Origin: Conchocele bisecta
Lineage: Eukaryota; Mollusca; Bivalvia; Lucinida; Thyasiridae
DNA: 64,000 nucleotides
Reading direction: 5' to 3'
Assembly: GCA_029237695.1 (NCBI GenBank)
Contig: CM055265.1
Location: 122,534,834-122,598,833 of the forward strand
In this document: piece by piece, positions 1-12,155 of the stretch
How the letters are laid out: each line of letters opens with the position of its first letter
Position numbering within the stretch: the first letter of the stretch is position 1
The notes under the pieces: model-generated
The model's input: the letters and a program-made list of their open reading frames with translations, nothing else
The model's database searches: none
What the model was told of the DNA's origin: nothing
Translations under genes and position numbers: made by a program

Positions 1-191
1 TTATCAGGATCTGTACTGTTTGTGGCAATATTATATTTGTTTCACGGTCAACTTTCACCCCTTTTCTTCACAATGTAATAGTCTGAAACATAACAAGGAA
101 ATTCACAATCTAATCATATAAGGTTGAACGGGTAAACTACCATACTAGTTAGTTCTAGATTTACAAAACCTTTTGGTATCAGACTGATCGA

Positions 192-463
192 TTATTTGAA
201 AAATGCTGGTATATTGCATTCGCCACACACATTATGGACACAATTTTGAAGTTTTGTAGTTTGTGTAAAGAGGATTGACGGAACACAAGTAGTAACTGTT
301 GGCATGTTTAACGAACTATGATCAAAATGTAAGAGTCCTGCCGATAACCGTTGTGGGAGGCGCTTGCAACCAATGAAGGCTTGCAGAACATGTCCTATTG
401 TCAGTTGAACATTGTCTTCCTTCCCGTCTTCCGGGTTTATCCATGGGGTTGTTACCCATCCAC
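192..463 (-). CDS. HECT-like C-lobe terminal exon (G2/M-phase E3 ligase-like)
   Basis: Read on the minus strand from an acceptor (TTTCAG, plus-strand 464-470) to a TAA at 192-194, one frame stays open for about 90 codons. It contains LTIGHVLQAFIGCKRLP followed by MPTVTTC. This matches the C-terminal pattern of HECT-type ligase domains, a hydrophobic block then a P-x-x-x-TC motif holding the catalytic cysteine. The cysteine is present. In the HECT family this lobe carries ubiquitin as a thioester. The exon lies downstream of two other minus-strand exons of the same presumed gene (1259-1443 and 2182-2474). I infer membership of the G2E3-like HECT family that is expanded in molluscs and fish. 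The middle of the HECT domain is not fully represented, so this may be a decayed copy. Confidence 0.5.
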
Positions 464-1258
464 CTGAAATGCAAATTGAAATTTAGTTTCCATGCTCCTA
501 TTAATTCAAACTCATGCTGTGTATGCTGTGTATGCTGTGTATGCTGCTGTGTATGCTGTGTGCTGTGTATACTGTGTTCTTTACCTCTCGACACCTCAGC
601 AAAGCTCAATTGAGCTTTACGTCCGTCGTCATCTGCTTTTTGTCCGTCGTTATGTGTCAACAGTTTCAAATGTCTTGTCCAACAGTTATCAAGCTGTACA
701 TGCATATGTACATGGTCGTTAGGTGAAATTATTGGTAAAATAATGTATGCATGAAATCAAACATGGGTGGTATAGAAAAGTAGGTCAACTTCTTCAAACA
801 GGATCTCATGAAGCACATATTAGTACCTGTAATCTCAGGCTGTGTGTGCACGTACAGCATACCAGATTAAAACTGTACTGCTTACCATGAACATATTTAA
901 TTTATCACCGTTAGTATTTGTCGGCGTAACTTTCCGCCTTTAATATATACATGTAAATTGAATAGGTGTCTGAACGGTGTACAGTAATAAGAATGTAGAT
1001 TAATACATGCTTCATATTCCGTAGAATGTTTTCTCTTGTCTTTTCTCTGAATGTTAGTTCTTCCATTCTTATTGGGAAATATTGTTTTGTGGTGCTTACG
1101 TTGTGCGACATGTGAGCGATCAAGCCACCACTGGGTCTCTTGCTAAATGTACTAAACAATTTAGTCTAAGACACAAGTGATGGACATGTGTAGAACTTCA
1201 TGTACCATGACTTATCGTCATACATATTAAATCATTGTAATTGACAAGTTATACTTAC
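464..1258 (-). other. presumed intron with no recognised exon
   Basis: This interval lies between two HECT-like exons on the minus strand. A frame is open at 911-1159, but I see no HECT-like motif in it. A 9-bp microsatellite lies at its lower end. Confidence 0.3.
512..575. repeat. microsatellite, TGTATGCTG-type
   Basis: About seven imperfect copies of a 9-bp unit. On the minus strand it would encode a spurious His-Thr-Gln run, so open frames through it are not evidence of a gene. Confidence 0.85.
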
Positions 1259-1443
1259 GTTCTGTCTGTTTTATAAATTTTCCAAAGTTATAGCTTTCTC
1301 CTCAGCATCACCAGAGTAGGTACATGTAGGTGTGTAGAAAGACAACACATCATCTGCTATTGGTATGCTGTCCTCACATAAATAGGACTGTGCCTGTGAA
1401 GGATGCCGTTTCAGAACGTCAAGTATTCCGTGGAGTTCCAATC
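1259..1443 (-). CDS. HECT-like N-lobe exon, with an in-frame stop near its donor
   Basis: On the minus strand an acceptor (TATGCAG) is followed by a frame with GLELHGILDVLKRHP and later IADDVLSFYTPTCTYSGDAEE. This fits the G2E3-like HECT family pattern: a G-L-x-x-x-G-x-L-D-x-L block, then 'HP', then 'D-D-V-x-x-x-F/Y-x-P' and 'Y-S-x-x-G/A'. A good donor (GTAAGT) sits at plus 1253-1258. However, this frame reaches a TAA at 1271-1273, about 12 nt before the donor. Either the splice site is elsewhere or the copy carries a one-base frameshift and is a pseudogene. It lies between the other two exons in the expected order. Confidence 0.5.
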
Positions 1444-2181
1444 CTGCATAATGTACATTTGATACTTAACAACTACTAATAACTGCACGGTTACGCCCCT
1501 GATCATAACCCTTTCAACCCCAAGTAACTGGAATGAACTGTGATATGTTATTTTTGCAACCAATCCAATGGTCACAAAATGGTTTTCAGACTAGTCCATT
1601 TATGAAAATGGGGATGTTTTTGTTCTAGAAAATATGAATATTACTTGCAAAAAGTGCAAATCCTGATGAGACGGCTCGTCACGGGCCGGCTCATCTGGAT
1701 CTGTATTTTTTTGCCAAAACCACTGTACAGGTCTGTGGGGTTGAAAGGGTTAAGAGTGAAAATTCATGTTTGATATGAAAGTAAAATAATGCCAATCAAT
1801 AAACACGTCCGATAAATGTAAATGACTGTTTATGACTTATGAATGCCGCAGAATGGACAAAAAAATGTCTCCCTATAGTACAACCTGGGATGTGGAACAG
1901 CAGATTTAACACCTAAAACCAGGCAATATCGTTGAATATCAAATGGACAGGTTTCACTATACATAATACTAATAGTCCCATTTCTTAGAGTCAAGACCCA
2001 TTGTTTTTTCTAAAACTAAATGACAGTTGGTGCATTCTGAGGTATAGCTGAGTACACAATTGAATGAGAAACTTAACACTTTTGTGGCAATTTTGTATTC
2101 AGTGACAAAGTGCACGGCCAGTATCAAGGGTGGAGGAAACCAGAAACAGAAAAGTTTTTTTAAGTATGTGACTAAAAATAC
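1444..2181 (-). other. presumed intron with no recognised exon
   Basis: No convincing coding exon is seen between the N-terminal and central exons, although the family normally has additional sequence here. Two repeats of a 'ggttgaaagggtt / ccctttcaacccc' kind (about 1508 and 1738) lie in inverted orientation and bracket about 230 bp, which suggests a small inserted element. Confidence 0.3.
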
Positions 2182-2474
2182 CTGAGAGCACTCAGCCAGC
2201 ACACAGAATCTGTGTGACCAATGAGTCACTGCCACCGACAGGTCCTTGCGCACCCTCGTCGTTCTATTAGATCTGCATGGAGCAAACAGAGCCCTGGTGG
2301 CTTGTTGGATGGTGGAGGATGACGTCGCTTGTCTAGACGCCGGCAGTGCCTGGCTATAGGGCGCAAACTGGATGGAGGTGGAGGACGACGCTGTCGTGGT
2401 CGTAGACGGTGTGTCTGCCAGCAGGTTAGCAGCCTCCCGTAAGAGGGCAGCTGCTCTTGCTTGTTCACTCATAT
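2182..2474 (-). CDS. N-terminal exon of G2/M-phase E3 ligase-like protein
   Basis: Starting at an ATG at 2466-2468, just after an acceptor (TTTCAG), the minus strand encodes about 95 residues. It begins MSEQARAAALLREAANLLAD, continues with a Thr/Ser-rich linker and ends THWSHRFCVLAECSQ at a donor (CAG then GTATTT). The short helical 'LLREAANLL' start, the low-complexity linker and a final 'W-(S/T)-H-x-F-x-C/V-L-A' box resemble the N-terminus of fish and invertebrate G2E3-like HECT proteins, where that box reads like TWTHEFFCLA. The start is chosen because the acceptor is only 6 nt upstream. This reading is from family memory. Together with 1259-1443 and 192-463 it implies one minus-strand gene. 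Confidence 0.5.
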
Positions 2475-3954
2475 CTGAAATTGGACACAAATAGAAAATG
2501 TAGAGCATGGATGCCCCACCAAGCGCTTTGTCAGTAAAATAATAGGTCAAGGTCACATGTTTAATTGGCAGTGCTTTGCGGTGGGCATCCCCCAATTATC
2601 TAATACATGCACACAGCTGAATGTGCTTATTACATGTATTATTTCCTAACTACAGCATATACTATTTAATTTCTATGCTAACAACATAAGCACTAAAGTA
2701 TAATAAAAGTGTGGATATAGATTTGTTTTGTGAGCAACTTTTGGTTTTTTACACAGGATTTAATTATTGCAGAAATATTGTTCCATAAGTCACAGCCAAT
2801 CTCAGCCAGCATAGCACCGGATTAGCCGGCGCAGCAGCGCAGTCTCATCGAGTGCTAGGCTGGTGATTGGTGGCTGTTCCGCATATCGCACTTTTATCGC
2901 ATATCGTTGCATGTATGTATGTGATATTTGCAGAATCTGTCTGTCTCTACCTATACCTAATGGTTAAGTTGCAGGTACAGAGTACCATAGTCCTTAACTC
3001 GGGTCCACATTCAGTGGCTGTGTACATAACTGTCCATTCATTATATTTAATGGATCATTCAAAGTACATGTTTGTAAGTAGGAGCTTGATACTAATAAAG
3101 CACTATAAGTTTTTACTTAGCACGTATGTTATTCGTGATGAGAAAATTACCTAATCCTAGCGTCGACTCTGATCTGGCAGTAAATACATGCGGTCTGATT
3201 GGGGTATAAACTATGGATATCTACATATAGATATATATTTTTTTTATATTAACGAACATGACTCAATATTTAAGATCATGCTAGCCACGACACACAGTCC
3301 GTTATTGAAGGGGTGTTGTTTTTTTTTTCTTTTTCTTTTTCTCAATGCGAGGCACATACATGAACACAATTGTTATGGTTCTCTCGAACTTTCGCTTTCG
3401 TAACACGGAGAGAGGACCATTGTGTGTATCAAGGCGATACAGACTCGTGTGTCTACCTAGGTCTCCTCCTACAATCCATGATTGCAGGGGGCGACAAGCT
3501 GGGTTAGAAGTGCACTAGCAGTCAAGTGGAGATATGGGTCGTTTTTATTCTACATTTATTACACATGTGTTATTTAGGAAACCGGTGGGGAGAGTGGACC
3601 TTAGGGCATTTGTAACATCTGCACATACACGCAATTCAATTGATTTCCTGGCGTCCTCAATAATACTTTAGTGACCGAATTATCAATAGCGTAGACACTG
3701 ATCAGACTGCGCGGATGCGCAGGCTGATCTGGGTCTATGTCCGTTGTTTGTGTCGCATGGTCCTTTTTCACAGACGGGATTCCATTTATACCGTTATTTC
3801 CTATGCCCCCTGGAAGCTATTTATCTCACCCGTTTTTATCACAGCTCATATCTACTGCTTGCACATTGTATATTTACATAGCATTTACGAATGACAATAT
3901 AATTATAATCACCATTGCGGTCATGGGCATTACATCTGGAAATTGTTGAACAAC
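2475..3954. other. non-coding, no gene recognised
   Basis: Upstream flank of the minus-strand gene. It contains a T-rich tract near 3321-3350 and one palindromic GATCAG module (3700-3729). Open frames here are short and show no family resemblance. Confidence 0.5.
3700..3729. repeat. palindromic GATCAG module
   Basis: A near-perfect 30-bp palindrome: GATCAGACTGCGC, a short centre, then GCGCAGGCTGATC, followed by TGGGTCTATG. The same module recurs at 22,914-22,943 and 58,307-58,391 and resembles the core of the 103-, 96- and 102-bp satellites. Confidence 0.7.
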
Positions 3955-4019
3955 CATATATATGTATATATATGTGTATATATGTATATATATATGCGTG
4001 TGTGTGTGCGTGTGTGCGC

Positions 4020-4092
<73 letters not shown>

Positions 4093-4147
4093 CGTGTGCG
4101 TGTGCGTGCGTGCGTGCGTGCGTTGCGTGTGTGTGTGTGTGTGTGTT
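3955..4147. repeat. compound TA / TG / CG microsatellite
   Basis: A TATATG tract of about 40 bp passes into about 145 bp of TG repeats with interspersed TGCG. Both strands give long but spurious Cys-Val or His-Thr frames. Confidence 0.95.
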
Positions 4148-4935
4148 AGCATGTTAGCATCATTATTCAGCCTGTTTCCCCTCATTTGAAGATTGGCCTC
4201 CAAAGAGTAAACCATCATTATGAACCATGTGTGGCTGCTGTGTGTCCAACTCCATATTACGGACATTTTATATCAGTGAGTAGTAACCTTGCACACACAC
4301 GGCTAAATATTATCAATGTATCGGGTTACTCACCGGGGCAGCTGAGGGTGCACAGCACGTAGTAAGACTGATTATATGTGGAGATAAGGATATCTGGATA
4401 CTTTAAATCCCATGTGAACCTCCTGGAATTATGTCTTTGCGGGAAAATAATTAACTATTGTTTCCGAGACTATTATAGAGGTGTATTATTGTTGAGTTGA
4501 TTGTGAAGAGGAAAACGTGGATTTTGTAGTGCTGCACAACAGAAACAGGTTCCTGCAATGTAAATATACTTTCACTAATGTATTGTCTCACAATAAAATA
4601 GTAAATTAATAATCAAATGGTAAAAAATGTTTTAAAAAAAGAAATCACTATATATGTAATTGCATAATTTCATAATAGATATATAACAGTTAATTAGAAA
4701 TAGATGTTCATGTCCGGAACTATATATTGTAAGTACGTTTTGAAGATGATTGTGTTAGAAACAGGTCTGAAATATATATATATAGGAAATAATGAATGGA
4801 CATAGTGAATGCATTACCACACATGCGGTATCTGATGAGCATATACGCACGTGCAAACTTTCTATACAAATGTACGTTAGATCTACCGGAACGGATTGAC
4901 ATAATTTTATAAATTAGTTTAAATTAACCTAATAC
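4148..4935. other. non-coding A+T-rich interval
   Basis: No coding signal recognised. It runs directly into the 103-bp satellite. Confidence 0.5.
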
Positions 4936-7680
4936 ATGGTCCCAGGGTCTACAATGATCGATTGTGTCACACATCTCGGTCGTGCGTGTACGTTGATCAG
5001 GGTCTACATTGACCTCAACCATTATGTCACCCATCTCGGTCGGCGGCCCATACATACTATAGGCCATTGTCAGACTGCACGGCTGTGCGTGTACGTTGAA
5101 CAGGGGCTACACTGATCGCAACCATTACGTCACACATCTCGGTCGGCGGACCATACATACTATAGGTCAATGTCAGACTGCACGGCTGTGTGTGTATGTT
5201 GATCAGGGGCTACACTGATCGCAACCATTATGTCACACATCTCGGTCGGCGGCCCATACATACTATATGTCAATGTCAGACTGCACGGCTGTGCATTTAT
5301 GTTGATCAGGGGATACACTGATCGCAACCATTATGTCACACATCTCGGTCGAAGGCCCATACATACTATAGGTCAATGTCAGACTGCACATCTGTGCGTG
5401 TATGTTGATCAAGGGCTACACTGATCGCTCCTATTATGTCACGCATCACTGTCGGCGGCCCTTACATACTATAGGCCATTGTCAGACTGCACGGATGTGC
5501 GTGTATGTTGATCAGGGGCTACACTGATCGCTACTATTGTGTCACACCTCATGGTCGGCGGCCCATACCGGTACATACTATAGGTCATTGTCAGACTGCA
5601 CGGCTGTGCGTGTATGTTGATCAGGGGCTACACTGATCGCAACTATTATGTCACGCATCTCGGTCGGCGGCCCATACATACTATAGGTCAATGTCAGACT
5701 GCACGGCTGTGCATGTATGTTGATCAGGGGCTACACTGATCGCAACTATTATGTCACACATCACGGTCGGCGGCCCATACATACTATATGCCAATGTGGG
5801 ACTGCACGGCTGTGCGTGTATGTTGATCAGGGGCTACACTGATCGCATCCATTATGTCACGCATCACGGTCGGCGGCCCACCCATACCATAGGTCATTGT
5901 CAGACTGCACAGCCATGCGTGTATGTTGATCAGGGGCTACACTGATCCATCCATTATGTCACGCATCACGGTCGGCGGCCCATACATAATATAGGCCATT
6001 GTCAGACTGCACGGCTGTGCGTGTACGTTGATCAGGGGCTACATTGATCGCAACCATTATGTCACGCATCTCGGTCGGCGGCCCATACATACTACAGGTC
6101 ATTGTCAGACTGCACAGCTGTGCGTGTAGTTTGATCAGGGGCTACACTGATCGCAACCATTATGTCACGCATCTCGGAAGGCGGCCCATACATACTATAG
6201 ATCATTGTCAGACTGCACAGCTGTGCGTGTATGTTGATCAGAGGCTACACTGATCGCAACCATTATGTCGCGCATGTCGGTCGGCGGCCCAAACATACAA
6301 TAGGTCTTTGTCAGATTGCACAGCTGTGCGTGTACGTTGATCAGGGGCTACACTGATCGCATCTATTATGTCGCGCATCTCGGTCGGCGGACCATACATA
6401 CTATATGTCATTGTCAGACTGCACGGCTGTGCGTGTACGTTGATCTGGGGCTACACTGATCGCAACCATTATGCCACACATCTCGGTCGGCGGCCCATAG
6501 ATACTATAGGTCAATGTCAGACTGCACGGCTGTGCATGTATGTTAATCATGGGCTACACTGATCGCATATATTATGTCACGCATCAAGGTCGACGGCCCA
6601 TACATACTACAGGTCATTATCAGACTGCACGGCTGTGCGTGTATGTTGATCAAAGGCTACACTGATCGCATCTATTATGTCACGCATCACGGTCGGCGGA
6701 CCATACATACTATAGGTCATTGTCAGACTGCACGACTGTGTGCGTAGGTTGATCAGGGGCTACACTGATCGCATATATTATGTCACGCATCTCGGTCGGC
6801 GGCCCATACATACTATAGGTCACTGTCATACTGCACGGCTGTGCGTGTATGTTGATCAGGGGCTGCACTGATCACAACCATTATGTCACACATCACGATC
6901 GGCGGCCCATACATACTATAGGTCATTGTCAGACTGCACAGATGTGCGTGTATGTTGATCAGGGGCTACACTGATCGCAACCATATTGTCACACATCACG
7001 GTCGGCGGCCCATACATACTATAGGTCATTTTCAGACTGCACAGATGTGCGTGTATGTTGATCAGGGGCTACACTGATCGCAACCATTATGTCACGCATC
7101 ACGGTCGGCGGCCCATACATACTATAGGCCATTGTCAGACTGCACAGCTTTGCGTGTATGTTGATTAGGGGCAACACTAATCGCATATATTATGTCACGC
7201 ATCACGATCGGCGGCCCATACATACTATAGGTCATTGTCAGACTGGACGGCTATGTGTGTATGTTGATCAAGGGCTACACTGATCGCATCTATTATGTCA
7301 CACATCACGGTCGGCGGCCCATACTTAATATAAGTCATTATCAGACTGCACGGCTGTGCGTGTATGTTGATCAAGGGCTACACTGATCGCATCTATTATG
7401 TCACGCATCACATTCGGCGGCCCATGCATACTATAGGTCATTTTCAGACTGCACGTGTAGGTTGATCAGGGGCTACACTGATCGCATCTATTATGTCACA
7501 CATCTCGATCGGCGGCCCATACATACTATATGTCATCGTCAGACTGCACGGCTGTGCGTGTATGTTGATCAGTGGCTACACTGATCACAACTATTATGTC
7601 ACACATCTCGGTCGACGGCCCATGCATAATATAGGTCATTGTCAGACTGCACGGCTGTGCGTCAGGAGCTACACTGTGAT
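4936..7680 (+). repeat. 103-bp tandem satellite, about 26-27 copies
   Basis: Counting one unit from GTCACACATC to the next gives 103 bp, and the word recurs near 5129, 5231 and 5334. Key words are CTCGGTCGGCGGCCCATAC, ACTATAGGTC, GTCAGACTGCAC and GTTGATCAGGGGCTACACTG. Copies differ by scattered substitutions (CTCGG or CACGG after GTCACGCAT; GTCATT or GTCAAT) and small deletions, for example one truncated unit near 4966-5026. The last unit breaks at about 7680. Because 103 is not a multiple of three, frames through it are short and not coding. Confidence 0.95.
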
Positions 7681-8224
7681 GTTTAATTCTGTTATAAACC
7701 AATCAATTTGTATAAAACACTATTTCTTTTTTAGCCGTTTTTTTTTAAATAATATTTTCCTATTTTTTCGCGTAATTGACGTTTTCCTCGTTAAGTTTTC
7801 ACGTTAACAGTTCGCGTTTACATCTATTTCTCACATACTATACTATCTACTGTCTGTTTGACTTAAAGCCGCCCAAACGATACGCCCATTTACGTACCGT
7901 TAAATCCTTTTTGATTTCATAAAAATAAATTTAACCACATTTTAGAGATGTTGCGTTTTTTTATTCGAACGAAATCGGTCAAATATTTATTTTATGATGA
8001 AAAACTGATTTCCCTATGGGAATTGAACATGTGAGAAAAAGAGGAGGAAGCAGCGGGGGGAGAGTAAAAACATGGAAATTGACCTCGAAACCTGACTAGA
8101 TAGCTTGGAAATTACCTAAGAAAGCAAATTAGATTTTGAAAATCTGTCCACAATTTCAAAACTTTCAAAATCAATATGTTCCATGCTAAATTCCCATAGA
8201 CAATTTGTCCAAGGTTAAATCCCC
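7681..8224. other. non-coding, no gene recognised
   Basis: A+T-rich flank between the 103-bp satellite and the hairpin element. Nothing recognised. Confidence 0.5.
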
Positions 8225-8755
8225 ATAGAGATATGTTTTTTATGCCACCGGGTTTCGAAGAAACGGGTGGCATATAGTGTTTGGTCCGTCCGCCTGTCCG
8301 TCTGTCCGTCTGTCCGTCTGTCCGTCCGTTCGTCCGTCTGTCCGGGCCAACATCGGGGGTTTGGGAGCTTAGGGTAAGGGTTAGTAACAAAGGATTCCTT
8401 TGTTATAGTCGGTAAGCTCCTAATTCCATTGATCTTTAGGAGCTAATCCTTTGATCTTTTAAAGAACAAATAGCTCATAACTCTCAAATGTTTGAACGTC
8501 CGGGCCAACGTCCGGGGGTTTGAGAGCTTAGGGGCGTGGTTAGGAACAAAAGATTCCTTTGTAATATTCCGTAAGCTCATAAACTCTATTGTTGTTTAGG
8601 GTCTTTTTCATTGTTCAGCAAACAATGGAAATACCCCATAAACCCAAAATGTTGGAACGTCCGTCTGTCCGTCCGTCCGTCACACTTTTCGGTTAACGAC
8701 TTTGTCACAGTTTCTCAAATATGCTGCAGGTGGCATCCTCGTACGACAAACTCAT
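8225..8755 (+). mobile_element. GGAC-rich interspersed element with terminal hairpin
   Basis: It begins with a 34-bp near-perfect palindrome (TATGCCACC ... GGTGGCATA, about 8240-8273), then a CCGTCTGT microsatellite (8286-8343). Two related copies of a segment with CGGGGGTTTG, GAGCTTAGGG and GATTCCTTTGT follow, then a second CCGTCCGT tract (8660-8680) and a closing GGTGGCATCCTCGTACGAC. The 8500-8690 portion is present in reverse orientation at about 47,930-48,120, so this is an interspersed family. No coding capacity is seen. Terminal hairpins plus microsatellites are reminiscent of non-autonomous Helitron/Helentron relatives, but this is inference. Confidence 0.65.
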
Positions 8756-9255
8756 TTCTTGTTTCGTTATAAAATCAATACTCACAAAATAAAAAAAAAC
8801 ACATCTATAAAATTGTGTTAATAACAAGTCATTTCATTAAGTTCAGTTAGCCGTAAAAATGGGCAGTATTTTCAGAACGTACTCGCACAACTTCATACAT
8901 ATACGCTGTAGAAATTGGCGAACATTGCAGAGCATATATATGTGAACTTACATTCAGCATGTGCTCTGTCGTTTTCGCTAACCTTCCTATTTATTAACGA
9001 AACATGTAGACGACTTGCAAATACTTTGAATTGGTTTCCACACATTATTCATTTATTACTCAATTGGCTTTATTAAAGATCAAAGTAATATCATTTAAAC
9101 TGTTGTATAATAAGTTAAAATTGTAAAATCAGTAACCCTTATGCTGATTGATATAGACTATAGCCCTGAATCAGGAATAGTCATTTACGTGTGAAAATGT
9201 AAAGTGGTAAAATCAGGACCTTTGGTCATCAGAACTTGGGAGAATCAGGACTAAA
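8756..9255. other. non-coding, no gene recognised
   Basis: A+T-rich interval with no recognised feature. Confidence 0.5.
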
Positions 9256-9425
9256 CCATATAATATAGGCCATACTCAGACGGCAAGGTTGTGCATGTTT
9301 TTCAGGGGCTACACTGATCGTAACCTGTATGCCACTTGTCTCGGTCAGATACCCACATATAGAAAAAGCCATAGTCAGTCCGCATGACAGGTTGATCTGG
9401 GCTACACTGATCCCAACAATTATGT
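9256..9425. repeat. two degenerate units of the 96-103-bp satellite superfamily
   Basis: Two diverged units contain GGCCATACTCAGACGG and CAGGGGCTACACTGATCG, then GCCATAGTCAGTCCGCATG and TGGGCTACACTGATC. They flank the conserved module that follows. Confidence 0.7.
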
Positions 9426-9660
9426 TCAACTTTGAATTATTGAACTCTAAGCGACATGCGTCTGACAGACAGATCGCGTGGATAAACAAACATTGAACAC
9501 TGAAAATCGTCTTAATGTACATTAACTTGGGACACAGAGACAACAGATAGTCTGTTAAAGGTCTGCTAAATATCATGCCAGTTTCTGCAAAGAGTCAGAC
9601 ACGACGAAATTTATTTATGGAACTGCTATTGAAAAATAATGAATATTATTTTATGCATAT
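9426..9660 (+). repeat. left module of the satellite mosaic, copy 1
   Basis: A non-tandem segment of about 235 bp is homologous to about 17,640-17,875. Both contain AAACAAACATTGA, CATTAACTTGGGACA, GTCTGCTAAATATC and a terminal GCATAT(T/G)GTATAGGCCAT that passes straight into a satellite array. Copy-to-copy conservation next to an array suggests a mobile or duplicated unit with fixed edges. Confidence 0.7.
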
Positions 9661-10604
9661 GGTATAGGCCATAGTCAGACCGCAGGACTGAGTAGGTTGA
9701 CCAGGGGCTACACTGATCGCAACTATTTTCACTTTTCTCTGCCGACGGCCATATATAGTCTATAGGCCATGGTCAGATCACAGGGCTGTGTAGTTTGACC
9801 AGGGGCTACACTGATCACAACTATTTTCACTTTTCTCTGCCGTCGGCCATATATAGTATAGACAATGGTCAGACCGCGGGAAGCAGTAGGTTGATCAGGG
9901 GCTACACTGATCGCAACCATTTTCACTTTTCTCTGTCGTGGGCCATATACAATTATAGTATAGGCCATGGTCAGACCGCAGGGCTGAGTAGGTTGATCAG
10001 GGGCTACACTGATCGCAAATATTTTCACTTTTCTCTGTCGTGGGCTATATATAGTATAGGTCATGGTCAGAACGCGGGGAGCGGTAGGTTGACCAGGGTC
10101 TACACTGATCGCAACTATTTTCACTTTTCTCTGCCGTGAGCCATATATAGTATATGCCATGGTCAGATAGCGCGGAGCAGTAGGTTGATCAGGGGCTACA
10201 CTAATCGCAAATATTTTCACTTATTTCTGCCGTCGGCCATATACAGTATATGCAATGATCAGACCGCGGGGAGTAGTAGATTGATCAGGGGCTACACTGA
10301 TCGCAACTATTTTCACTTTTCTCTGCCGTGGGCCATATAAAGTATCTGCCATAGTCAGACCACAGGGCTGTGTAGTTTGACCACGGGCTAGACTGATCGT
10401 AAATATTTTCACTTTTCTCTGCCGTCGGCCATATATAGTATAGGCCATGGTCAGACCGCGGGGAGAAGTAGGTTGATCAGGGGCTACACTGATCGCAACT
10501 ATTTCCACCTTTCTCTGCCGTCGGCCATATATAGTATAGGCCATTGTCAGACCGCGGGGAGCTTGATCAGGGGCTACATTGATCGCAAATATGTCCACTT
10601 TCAA
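9661..10604 (+). repeat. 96-bp satellite, block 1, about 10 units
   Basis: The unit runs from CTATTTTCACTTTTCTCTGC through GGCCATATATAGTATAGGCC, GGTCAGACCGCGGGGAGCAG and TTGATCAGGGGCTACACTG. Most units are 96 bp, although one counted unit is 98 bp because of a 2-bp insertion. Two subtypes are interleaved: CGCGGGGAGCAGTAGG and CACAGGGCTGTGTAG. Because 96 is a multiple of 3 and the unit lacks stops in one frame of each strand, long open frames of 32-residue repeats appear on both strands. They are a consequence of the period, not evidence of a gene. Confidence 0.93.
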
Positions 10605-11134
10605 AGCATTTGGTAGCCGTATTTAATATTAATATCTATCTCTATATCTATGTTGATATTAGATAATATTAGGGACAATGTATCATGGGGCCGTTTTGAT
10701 TCAGTTCGGCAAATATATTAGTTATATGAATAATGAAAGGTGTCCACAATGCATTTTCCATCCACACACGTTTGCCATTGGTACACGTATATACACATAG
10801 TTATGGACACGTGTCCACAACGCTAGTTTCCTCCGCATACATGTATATATAGTGGTCTCTCCTTAGCAACTGCGTTTATTTGGTTAATATCTTGTAAAAA
10901 CGCAACGAGAGCGTTTGGTAATTTGTTAATCAAAGCATGTGGTAGCCGTATATAACATTAATCTCTATATCTATATCTATTTTGATAATTTGATAATGTT
11001 AGGGAAATTTGAAGGTTATAATATTATATTCACAGTATAGAACTTGCTTGTCTATTTGACAGTATTACACGTATATTTTTCATAAATGGGCCTGTGACAC
11101 TGAAACTTGGTCTTATGGGCAGGTACCTCTCAGT
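10605..11134 (+). repeat. spacer module between 96-bp blocks, copy 1
   Basis: An ordered series of non-tandem words: AAGCATTTGGTAGCCG (10,598), ACAATGTATCATGGGG (10,675), TGGACACGTGTCCACAACG, CTCCTTAGCAACTGCG, GAAGGTTATAATATTATAT (11,011) and GGGCCTGTGACACTG (11,088). The same series recurs at 11,517-12,155 and, in part, at 14,750-15,302 and 16,057-17,125. Confidence 0.8.
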
Positions 11135-11516
11135 GTGCCGTGGGCCATATATAGTATATGCCATGGTCAGACTGCGGGGAGCAGGTGGTTGATCCGGGGC
11201 TACACTGATCGCAACTATTTTCACTTTTCTCTGCCGTGGGCCATATATAGTATATGCCATAGTCAGACCACAGGGCTGTGTAGTTTGACCAGGGACTACA
11301 CTGATCTCACACATTTTCACTTTCCTCTGCCGTCGGCCATATATAGTATAGGCCATGGTCAGACCGCGGGGAGCAGTAGGTTGAGCAGGGGCTACACTGA
11401 TCGCAACTATTTTCACTTTTCTCAGCCGTCGGCCATATATATTATAGGCCATGGTCAGACCGCGGGGAGTAGTAGGTTGATCAGGATCTACATAGATCGC
11501 AACTATTTCCACTTTC
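11135..11516 (+). repeat. 96-bp satellite, block 2, about 4 units
   Basis: Same 96-bp unit as block 1, starting at GCCGTGGGCCATATATAG and ending at the AAGCATTTGGTAGCC spacer. Open in one frame of both strands for the same arithmetic reason. Confidence 0.92.
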
Positions 11517-12155
11517 AAAGCATTTGGTAGCCATATTTAATATTAATCTCTATCTCTATATCTATGTTGATATTAGATAATATTAGGGACAATGTATCAT
11601 GGGGCCGTTTTGATTCAGTTCGGCAAATATATTAGTTATATGAATAATGAAAGGTGTCCACAATGCATTTTCCATCCACACACGTTTGCCATTGGTACAC
11701 GTATATACACATAGTTATGGACACGTGTTCATAACGCTAGTTTCCTCCGCACAGTGTTTGCCGTTAGTGATCTTATATACTGTATAGTGAAGTGATTCTG
11801 TGTAATTAGGTTTAATATGAAATACAATTCCTGTTTCATTGCCATCATTAAGCTATACATGTATATATATATAGTTGTTTCTCCTTAGCAACTGCGTTTA
11901 TTTGATTAATATCTTGTACAAACACAACGAGAGCTTTTGGTAATTTGTTAATCAAAGCATGTGGTAGCCGTATATAATATTAATCTCTATATCTATATCT
12001 ATTTTGATAATTTGATAATGTTAGGGACATTTGAAGGTTATAATATTATATTCACAGTATATAACTTGCTTGTCTATTTGACAGTATTACATGTAGTATA
12101 TTTTTCAAAAATGGGCCTGTGACATTGAAACTTGGTCTTATGGGCAGGTGTCGCT
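11517..12155 (+). repeat. spacer module, copy 2
   Basis: Repeats the series of spacer copy 1 with about 100 extra bases (11,755-11,850, including CAGTGTTTGCCGTTAGTGAT), which copy 1 lacks. The extra bases are also present near 14,990 and 16,755, so copy 1 carries the deletion. Confidence 0.8.

Noticed and set aside
3874..4266. His-Thr- and Cys-Val-rich proteins
   Set aside because: Translations of the TG microsatellite.
5230..6562. Frames of about 64 codons beginning MSHISVGGPYILY in the 103-bp satellite
   Set aside because: Each frame stops after about two units because 103 is not a multiple of three; pure satellite translation.
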